Assembly: GCF_003105155.1 (NCBI RefSeq)
Contig: NZ_QETK01000021.1
Coordinates: forward strand, 38,503 to 102,502
Length of the DNA: 64,000 nt
Reading direction: 5' to 3'
Source: Pseudomonas sp. SDI
GTDB taxonomy: Bacteria; Pseudomonadota; Gammaproteobacteria; Pseudomonadales; Pseudomonadaceae
Position numbers and translations under genes: made by a program. The stretch's first letter is position 1. The number at the start of each line of letters is the position of its first letter. The notes under the pieces were generated by a model. The model ran no database searches, was not told where the DNA came from, and saw only the letters and a program-made list of their open reading frames with translations. This document shows, in pieces, positions 58,318 to 64,000 of this stretch.

Positions 58318-59235
58318 GTGCTGGAAATTCGTCACCTGAAAACCCTGCATGCCTTGCGCGAAGCCGACAGCCTGGTCGAGGCGGCCGAACGCCTGCACCT
58401 GACGCAGTCAGCACTGTCCCACCAGTTCAAGGAACTGGAGGAGCGCCTGGGCATGCAGTTGTTCATGCGCAAGACCAAGCCGATTCGCTTTACCAGCGCC
58501 GGCCTGCGTCTGCTGCAACTGGCGGATGCCACCCTGCCGCTGCTGCGCGGCGCCGAGCGCGACATTGCCCGGCTGGCCGGCGGCACCGCCGGGCGCCTGC
58601 ATATGGCGATCGAATGCCACAGCTGCTTCCAGTGGCTGATGCCGACCATCGACCAGTTCCGCGATGCCTGGCCGGAAGTCGAGCTGGACCTGGCCTCAGG
58701 CTTTGCCTTTGCCCCGCTGCCGGCGCTGGCGCGTGGCGACCTCGATCTGGTGGTAACCTCCGACCCGCTGGAACTGGCCGGGATCACCTATGTGCCACTG
58801 TTCACCTACGAAGCCATGCTCGCGGTGGCCAACCAGCACCCGCTGGCCGCCAGGCCGTTCGTGGTGCCGGACGACCTGGCCACGGAAACCCTGATTACCT
58901 ACCCGGTGGAACGCGACCGCCTGGACATCTTCACCCGCTTTCTGGAACCTGCCGATATCGAGCCGGCGCAAGTGCGCACCGCGGAGCTGACGGTGATGAT
59001 GATGCAACTGGTGGCCAGCGGCCGCGGCGTGTGCGGCATGCCGCACTGGGCGCTGCACGAGTACAGCTCGCGCGGCTATGTGAAGGGCAAGCGCCTGGGT
59101 GACAAGGGCCTGTTCGCCACCCTGTATGCCGCAGTGCGCACCGACATGCTCGATGCGCCGTACATGCGCGACTTCCTGCTCACGGCCAAGGACACCTCGT
59201 TCTCGACCCTCGACGGCGTCAGCGCAGTGCGCTGA
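58318..59235 (+). CDS. metR: LysR-type regulator of methionine synthesis
   Basis: 305 residues from a GTG at 58318. The alternative ATG at 58306 has no ribosome site, and its own ATGGAG supplies GGAG for the GTG; LEIRHLKTLHALREADSL is the expected N-terminus. The helix-turn-helix is SLVEAAERLHLTQSALSHQF (about 18-38). The C-terminal homocysteine-sensing domain follows. MetR activates metE in response to homocysteine. The divergent arrangement with metE supports the name. Confidence 0.95.
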   Translation: MLEIRHLKTLHALREADSLVEAAERLHLTQSALSHQFKELEERLGMQLFMRKTKPIRFTSAGLRLLQLADATLPLLRGAERDIARLAGGTAGRLHMAIECHSCFQWLMPTIDQFRDAWPEVELDLASGFAFAPLPALARGDLDLVVTSDPLELAGITYVPLFTYEAMLAVANQHPLAARPFVVPDDLATETLITYPVERDRLDIFTRFLEPADIEPAQVRTAELTVMMMQLVASGRGVCGMPHWALHEYSSRGYVKGKRLGDKGLFATLYAAVRTDMLDAPYMRDFLLTAKDTSFSTLDGVSAVR

Positions 59236-59238
59236 ACC

Positions 59239-59877
59239 TCAGACCAGTTGACGCTGCTCCTGCACCAGGCGCAGCGCCAGCGCGGCCAGCACAAAGCCCA
59301 TCACGTAGCGTTGCAGCATCAGCCACAGCGGATAGCGTACGAACCAGGCGGCCAGGCCGGCGGCGAACAGTGCAATCAGCAGGTTGACCGAGAAGCTCAC
59401 GGCGATCTGGGTCAGGCCCAGGGTGAGGCTCTGGGCCAACAGCGAGCCGTGTTCCGGGGTGATGAACTGCGGCAGGATCGACAGGTAGAAGATCGCCACC
59501 TTGGGGTTCAGCACGCTGGTCAGAAAGCCCATCAGCACCAGTTTTTTCGGCGAGTCGGCGGGCAGCTCGCGAGCCTGGAACGGCGAGCGGGCACCGGGTT
59601 TCACCGCTTGCCAGGCCATCCACAGCAGGTAGCCGGCGCCGAGCCAGCGCAACAGGTCGTAGCCCAGCGGCACGGCCATGAACAACGCGGTGAGGCCGAT
59701 GGCGGCGGCGCTCATGTGCACGAAGAAGCCGGCGACCACACCGATCAGCGAGGTCACACCGGCCATGCGGCCCTGGCAGATCGAGCGCGAGATCAGGTAG
59801 ATCATGTTCGGCCCTGGGGTCAGGACCATCAGCAGCGCGGCGCCGGTGAACAGCAGCCAGTCATGCAGTGGGATCAT
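59239..59877 (-). CDS. LysE-family amino acid exporter
   Basis: 212 residues with about six helices. The start LFTGAALLMVLTPGPNMIYLISRS with its TPGPN motif is the LysE/RhtB signature, followed by GVVAGFFVHMSAAAIGL and GFLTSVLNPKVAIFYLSILPQF. It exports an amino acid or derivative (perhaps homoserine or threonine; inferred only). It overlaps the Nudix gene by four bases and lies downstream of it. Confidence 0.92.
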   Translation of the reverse strand: MIPLHDWLLFTGAALLMVLTPGPNMIYLISRSICQGRMAGVTSLIGVVAGFFVHMSAAAIGLTALFMAVPLGYDLLRWLGAGYLLWMAWQAVKPGARSPFQARELPADSPKKLVLMGFLTSVLNPKVAIFYLSILPQFITPEHGSLLAQSLTLGLTQIAVSFSVNLLIALFAAGLAAWFVRYPLWLMLQRYVMGFVLAALALRLVQEQRQLV

Positions 59878-60281
59878 TGGGCATTCCTTTGCCGGTAGTG
59901 GGGGAGGATCAGGTCGCGGGTGAGCGGTGCCAGGTGCCGGTCGCCAAGGGCATCGACGTCGACCCAGACGGCTTCCTCGATTTCGGCGGCGGGCTGGACC
60001 TTGCTGTCGATGCGCAGCTGGAACAGTTCGGCCTGCACCTCGAAGCCGGGCTCGTTGGCCGCCGGGGCGCTGAAGTGGCCGAGGTAATGCGCGTGGCTGG
60101 GGTCGATGCTGAGGCCAAGCTCTTCGAACAGTTCGCGGGCCAGGGCGGTGAGCGGTTGTTCATCGGCTTCGATCTTGCCGCCGGGCTGCATGAAGGCCAG
60201 CGTACCGCGCTTGCGCACCAGCAGGGTGTGGCCACGGGCGTCGAGCAGGAGGGCGGCGGCGATACGGATGGTTTTGCTCAT
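59874..60281 (-). CDS. Nudix hydrolase
   Basis: 135 residues from MSKTIRIAAALLLDARG (ATG 60281). The Nudix box GGKIEADEQPLTALAREL...FEELGL (about 38-61) is complete, with the REXXEE core as RELFEE. It hydrolyses a nucleoside diphosphate linked to another group; the substrate is unknown. The end overlaps the LysE gene start, so they are one unit. Confidence 0.92.
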   Translation of the reverse strand: MSKTIRIAAALLLDARGHTLLVRKRGTLAFMQPGGKIEADEQPLTALARELFEELGLSIDPSHAHYLGHFSAPAANEPGFEVQAELFQLRIDSKVQPAAEIEEAVWVDVDALGDRHLAPLTRDLILPHYRQRNAQ

Positions 60282-60464
60282 GGGCGGCTCAGGGCAGGCA
60301 GTCTTGGTGGGCAAGGATCACATTTGCCGAGGGCCGGGGGCAACTGTTGTGCAACGGCGGGCCCCGCCAGCGCTTTACACGGCTGCGCCGGGCAGCTTCG
60401 CTGGCTTTCATTTCCCTATTCGATATAAGGTCTTAGCCCAGACGTGCCAGAACCCGGAGCCTGC

Positions 60465-62081
60465 ATGAGCCTGTCACTACTCAGCCGTTACGCCTTTTTC
60501 GCCGCCTGTGTCCTGTTCACCCTTGCCAGCCTGCCCTTTCTCCAGCGCGACTGGCTCTGGCCGTTCACCCTGAGCACCGCCGTGCTCAGCCTGATCGGCC
60601 TGTTCGACCTGCTGCAAAGCCGCCACGCCGTGCGCCGCAACTACCCGATCCTGGGCAATATCCGCTACCTGGTCGAAGGCATCCGCCCGGAAATCCGCCA
60701 GTACCTGCTCGAAGCCGACAGCGACGCCCTGCCCTTCTCCCGCGCCCAGCGCTCGCTGGTCTACGCGCGCGCCAAGAACGAAGCCTCGGACAAACCCTTC
60801 GGTACGCTGATCGACGTTTACCAATCCGGTTTCGAATTCATCGGCCACTCCATGCGCCCGGCAGCACTCAGCGACCCCACCAGCTTCCGGGTCCTCGTCG
60901 GCGGCCCGCAATGCAGCCAGCCCTACTCGGCCTCGGTGTTCAACATCTCCGCCATGAGCTTCGGTTCGCTCAGCGCCAACGCCATCCGCGCCCTCAACCA
61001 GGGCGCCAAGCTCGGCAATTTCGCCCACGACACCGGTGAGGGCAGCATCAGCCCCTACCACCGCGAACATGGCGGCGACCTGACCTGGGAACTGGGCAGC
61101 GGCTACTTCGGCTGCCGCACCGCCGACGGCCGTTTCGACCCCGAACGCTTCGCCGAGCAGGCGCGCAACCCGCAAGTGCGCATGATCGAAATCAAGATGA
61201 GCCAGGGCGCCAAGCCCGGCCACGGCGGTATTCTGCCCAAGCACAAGGTCACCCGCGAAATCGCCGAGACCCGCGGCGTGCTGATGGGCGAAGACTGCAT
61301 TTCGCCGTCACGCCACAGCGCGTTTTCCACCCCACTCGAACTGATGCAGTTCATCGCCCAGTTGCGTGAGCTGTCCGGCGGTAAACCGGTGGGCTTCAAG
61401 TTCTGCCTCGGCCACCCCTGGGAGTTCATGGGCATCGCCAAGGCCATGCTGGAAACCGGAATCTTCCCCGACTTCATTGTCGTCGATGGCAAGGAAGGCG
61501 GCACTGGCGCCGCCCCCGTGGAGTTCACCGACCATATCGGCGTGCCGCTGCGCGAAGGCCTGCTGTTCGTGCACAACACCCTGGTCGGGCTGAACCTGCG
61601 CGACAAGATCAAGCTCGGCGCCAGCGGCAAGATCGTCAGCGCCTTCGACATCGCCAGTGTGCTGGCCATCGGCGCCGACTGGGCGAACGCCGCGCGCGGC
61701 TTCATGTTCGCCATCGGCTGCATCCAGTCGCAAAGCTGCCACACCAACAAGTGCCCGACCGGCGTCGCCACCCAGGACCCGTTGCGCCAGCGCGCGCTGG
61801 TGGTGCCGGACAAGGCCGAGCGGGTGTTCAACTTCCACCGCAACACGCTCAAGGCACTGGCCGAGATGCTCGCGGCGGCCGGCCTGGACCACCCTTCGCA
61901 GCTGGAAGCCAAGCACCTGGTGCGGCGCATGTCGGCGACCGAAATCAAGCTGTTCTCACAGTTGCACGTGTTCCTCAAGCCTGGGGAACTGCTCACCGGC
62001 GAGGTGAATGGCGAGTTCTACTCGCGGATGTGGCAAATGGCGCGGGCGGACAGTTTTGAACCGCGGAGTGAAGGGGCCTGA
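60465..62081 (+). CDS. Glutamate-synthase-like FMN-binding membrane protein
   Basis: 538 residues from MSLSLLSRYAFFAACVLF (ATG 60465, with GGAG before it). Two N-terminal transmembrane helices (about 5-25 and 30-50) are followed by a GltB C-terminal-type TIM barrel. Motifs include SFGSLSANAIRALNQGAKLG, MSQGAKPGHGGILP, VVDGKEGGTGAAPVEF and the iron-sulfur cysteines GCIQSQSCHTNKCPTG near the C-terminus. The family resembles glutamate synthase but lacks the amidotransferase domain, so the substrate is not known. It is monocistronic as seen here. Confidence 0.9.
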   Translation: MSLSLLSRYAFFAACVLFTLASLPFLQRDWLWPFTLSTAVLSLIGLFDLLQSRHAVRRNYPILGNIRYLVEGIRPEIRQYLLEADSDALPFSRAQRSLVYARAKNEASDKPFGTLIDVYQSGFEFIGHSMRPAALSDPTSFRVLVGGPQCSQPYSASVFNISAMSFGSLSANAIRALNQGAKLGNFAHDTGEGSISPYHREHGGDLTWELGSGYFGCRTADGRFDPERFAEQARNPQVRMIEIKMSQGAKPGHGGILPKHKVTREIAETRGVLMGEDCISPSRHSAFSTPLELMQFIAQLRELSGGKPVGFKFCLGHPWEFMGIAKAMLETGIFPDFIVVDGKEGGTGAAPVEFTDHIGVPLREGLLFVHNTLVGLNLRDKIKLGASGKIVSAFDIASVLAIGADWANAARGFMFAIGCIQSQSCHTNKCPTGVATQDPLRQRALVVPDKAERVFNFHRNTLKALAEMLAAAGLDHPSQLEAKHLVRRMSATEIKLFSQLHVFLKPGELLTGEVNGEFYSRMWQMARADSFEPRSEGA

Positions 62082-62314
62082 GCCCCATCAAGAGAAAGCG
62101 AGTATTCCCACGCTACGCGAAAGGTACGCGGTTATCTCTGGACCTATCAGCACCTCACCCGGTTGCGCAGGGGCGACCTGATATTTCTGCCAGGTGACTT
62201 TATACGCCAGAGGGCTAAAGTCCACGTCAGGACAGATAAAGCCGCGCAGAACCAACAGTTCAAGCTATTTCGCCCAAACACGACAGTGGTCCTATTCATA
62301 GGAAGACGCTAAAA

Positions 62315-63391
62315 ATGCCAATACTCTCCAACACCATACTGCAGCGTTATCGCTACACGTGCCTGGATCAACTGGCGAGTGGCGAAGGCGCCGGGCAGTT
62401 GGCCGTGCAGCGCTTTTACCAACAAGGCCGCTTGACGAACGAAGTGCAAGGGCAAAACGCTTGGGCAATCCTGCAAGTGGGTGACGAGTTGCTGGCGCAA
62501 CGCAACCCTGCGCTTGGTACGACAAGCCTGCTGGCCACCGACGTCCAGCGCTCGGTCAGCCATGTGCTAGGCCCAACGCTCAGCCAGGCGCGCTACACGC
62601 CCTATGGCCAAAACCCGGCAAACAGTGCGGCGCCATGCCTGCTGGGCTTTACCGGTGAACGTGCAGAACCGATGACCGGGCACTACCTGCTGGGTAGTTA
62701 TCGAGGCTTCAATCCACTGTTGATGCGCTTCAATAGCCCGGACAGTTTCAGCCCGTTTGGCAACGGCGGACTGAATGCGTACGCCTATTGCGCAGGCGAC
62801 CCGGTGAATCGGCGCGATCCAAGTGGGCACTCTTTCTTCCGAAATATTCTGAAAGCGCTGACGAGAGGTTCAAAAAAGACGGCGACTGGATCTACCCGCG
62901 CTGGGAAAACAATGTCACCGGCCCCGGCACAACCTTATGCCTCCAAGATGGGCACCTGGGTGCCCATTCATAATTACAAAAAACTGTCTAATTATGCCTT
63001 CTCGTTTACCAATGAAACAGGCGACAACTTGAGCCTATTTATGCACGGCACACCGGGTAAGGCGATGCTGTATGAGGGTGATGTCGGCATGAACGGCAAG
63101 GAGTTTGCCAAGTATATTTCTCAAAGCCACGATCTGAAAAAGGTCAAATCCATCACGACCATTGTCTGCTTTAGTGCAGCAGCCGACGGCTCAGCACCTG
63201 CCTTGGGCCAGGTCGTTGCAACAAAACTGAAACGACCAGTGCTTTCGTTCGAAGCAGAACACAGCACCATGCTTTACTTTCATAATCCCCCCCAGCCGAG
63301 CCACATCCTCACACCCGAACTGTTCGGACAAACCCCTTATCGTCCAAAAACATTTCAACCCAAACGCCAACTGCTTATTCGCCGGGCGTGA
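62315..63391 (+). CDS. Compact TccC-like RHS-core protein with putative protease-like tip
   Basis: 358 residues; GGAAG lies ten bases before the ATG. Residues 1-171 are the conserved RHS-associated core end. They contain ARYTPYGQN, LLGFTGERAEPMTGHYLLG, LLMRFNSPDSFSPFGNGGLN and AYAYCAGDPVNRRDPSGH, typical of TccC C-terminal core in Pseudomonas and other Tc toxins. The hypervariable tip starts at 172, with a basic linker (about 175-215). It then has a fold candidate with SLFMHGTPG (His244) and TTIVCFSAAADG (Cys285). No Rhs repeat shell, PAAR or signal peptide is present, so a separate delivery protein is needed. The tip function is inferred, not known. Confidence 0.75.
   Translation: MPILSNTILQRYRYTCLDQLASGEGAGQLAVQRFYQQGRLTNEVQGQNAWAILQVGDELLAQRNPALGTTSLLATDVQRSVSHVLGPTLSQARYTPYGQNPANSAAPCLLGFTGERAEPMTGHYLLGSYRGFNPLLMRFNSPDSFSPFGNGGLNAYAYCAGDPVNRRDPSGHSFFRNILKALTRGSKKTATGSTRAGKTMSPAPAQPYASKMGTWVPIHNYKKLSNYAFSFTNETGDNLSLFMHGTPGKAMLYEGDVGMNGKEFAKYISQSHDLKKVKSITTIVCFSAAADGSAPALGQVVATKLKRPVLSFEAEHSTMLYFHNPPQPSHILTPELFGQTPYRPKTFQPKRQLLIRRA
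62828..63391 (+). other. Variable toxin tip region with His-Gly and Cys motifs
   Basis: Residues 172-358 of the first RHS-core protein. The DNA is visibly more AT-rich than the core. Two beta-strand-like runs end in HG (residue 244) and C (residue 285), 41 residues apart, as in clan CD cysteine proteases (caspases, MARTX/TcdB CPD, CHAT). Only these features support the idea. Confidence 0.4.
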
Positions 63392-63394
63392 AAT

Positions 63395-64000
63395 ACCCGG
63401 TTGCGCAGGGGCGATCTGATATTTCTGCCAAGTGACTTTATGCGCCAGAGGGCTAAAGTCCACATCAGCACAGATAAAGCCGCGCAGAACCAACAGTTCA
63501 AGCTATTTCGCCCAAACACGGCAGTGCTCCTATTTATAGGAAGACGCTAAAAATGCCAATACTCTCCAACGCCATACGGCAGCGTTATCGCTACACGTGC
63601 CTGGATCAACTGGCGAGTGGCGAAGGCGCCGGGCAGTTGGCCGTGCAGCGCTTTTACCAACAAGGCCGCTTGACGAACGAAGTGCAAGGGCAAAACGCTT
63701 GGGCAATCCTGCAAGTGGGTGACGAGTTGCTGGCGCAACGCAACCCTGCGCTTGGCACGACAAGCCTGCTGGCCACCGACGTCCAGCGCTCGGTCAGCCA
63801 TGTGCTAGGCCCAACGCTCAGCCAGGCGCGCTACACGCCCTATGGCCAAAACCCGGCAAACAGTGCGGCGCCATGCCTGCTGGGCTTTACCGGTGAACGT
63901 GCAGAACCGATGACCGGGCACTACCTGCTGGGTAGTTATCGAGGCTTCAATCCACTGTTGATGCGCTTCAATAGCCCGGACAGTTTCAGCCCGTTTGGCA
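63395..64000 (+). repeat. Tandem RHS cassette, unit 2 (runs off the window)
   Basis: Second copy of the leader (63395-63552) and the start of the coding region (63553 on), cut off at the window end before the variable tip. Confidence 0.95.
63553..64000 (+). CDS. Second compact RHS-core protein (5' part)
   Basis: At least 149 residues, identical to the first copy except for the start (MPILSNAIRQ rather than MPILSNTILQ). It has the same leader and ribosome site. The window ends inside the RFNSPDSFSPFG motif, so the tip is not seen. In such arrays the tips usually differ. Confidence 0.85.
   Translation, partial: MPILSNAIRQRYRYTCLDQLASGEGAGQLAVQRFYQQGRLTNEVQGQNAWAILQVGDELLAQRNPALGTTSLLATDVQRSVSHVLGPTLSQARYTPYGQNPANSAAPCLLGFTGERAEPMTGHYLLGSYRGFNPLLMRFNSPDSFSPFG

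Larger units (their letters stand above)
62157..63394 (+). repeat. Tandem RHS cassette, unit 1 (1238-bp period)
   Basis: The leader ACCCGGTTGCGCAGG starts at 62157 and recurs at 63395. Comparing by eye, the 158-bp leaders differ at about 8 positions. The first 448 bp of the two coding regions differ at about 3. Unit 1 holds a leader and a complete RHS-core gene with tip. Confidence 0.95.

Noticed and set aside
62082..62310. Open frame directly continuing past the stop of the glutamate-synthase-like gene (62081) to 62310, suggestive of readthrough
   Set aside because: Its second part is in the RHS leader repeat. There, differences between the two copies change nearly every affected amino acid, so it is not under protein selection.
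62292..62525. Minus-strand ORFs duplicated at 62292-62525 and 63530-63763
   Set aside because: Their conservation comes only from the tandem duplication of the RHS gene on the opposite strand; no ribosome site or family match.

Overview
The window looks like chromosome of a Pseudomonas, most likely the P. putida group. GC is high, codon third positions are GC-rich, and the order purC / MBL hydrolase / bamC / dapA / gcvR / bcp / perM / tusA-like / M48 protease / nadA, followed by queCE / tol-pal / ruvCAB / yebC / aspS, is the core Pseudomonas arrangement as I remember it. Other genus markers are an OprD-family porin, OprL-type Pal, an MprF plus VirJ-like hydrolase pair, the aat/aau acidic amino acid uptake locus, glpM, and orphan TccC-like RHS proteins. 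Database comparison was not possible; gene-order statements are from memory.

Layout. 1-1.6 kb: 3' end of an autotransporter and a lipoprotein hydrolase. 1.9-15.4 kb: tRNA-Ser(CGA), then housekeeping genes for purine (purC), lysine (dapA), NAD (nadA), queuosine (queC, queE) and outer-membrane assembly (bamC), with tRNA-Lys(UUU). 15.5-20.9 kb: the complete ybgC-tolQRAB-pal-cpoB envelope-constriction locus on the minus strand. 21-26.4 kb: ruvCAB Holliday-junction resolution, yebC, aspS and a zinc ribbon. 26.5-29.2 kb: a ribbon-helix-helix protein, Dps, a cold-shock-domain protein, slyX and a HIT protein. 30-35.2 kb: oprD, proS, a lipoprotein and SOS-boxed dinB. 35.4-35.8 kb: two nearly identical tRNA-fMet genes, each with its own promoter and terminator. 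35.9-39.9 kb: mprF plus a VirJ-like hydrolase (aminoacyl-phosphatidylglycerol synthesis and probably turnover).

40.1-42.6 kb: glpR and glpD without glpF or glpK between them and the preceding operon. 42.6-49.4 kb: a self-contained glutamate/aspartate uptake module, aatJQMP plus the aauS/aauR two-component system, with a very clear sigma-54 promoter and upstream palindromes. 49.4-55.8 kb: glpM, an alpha/beta hydrolase and a 1636-residue dermonecrotic-toxin-like protein. 55.9-60.3 kb: divergent metE/metR, a LysE exporter and a Nudix hydrolase. 60.5-62.1 kb: a membrane-anchored glutamate-synthase-like FMN protein.

62.1-64 kb is the most unusual part. A compact TccC-like RHS-core gene with its own leader is duplicated in tandem with a 1238-bp period. 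The first copy carries a C-terminal tip with His-Gly and Cys motifs resembling clan CD (caspase/CPD-like) proteases. The second copy is cut by the window end before its tip.
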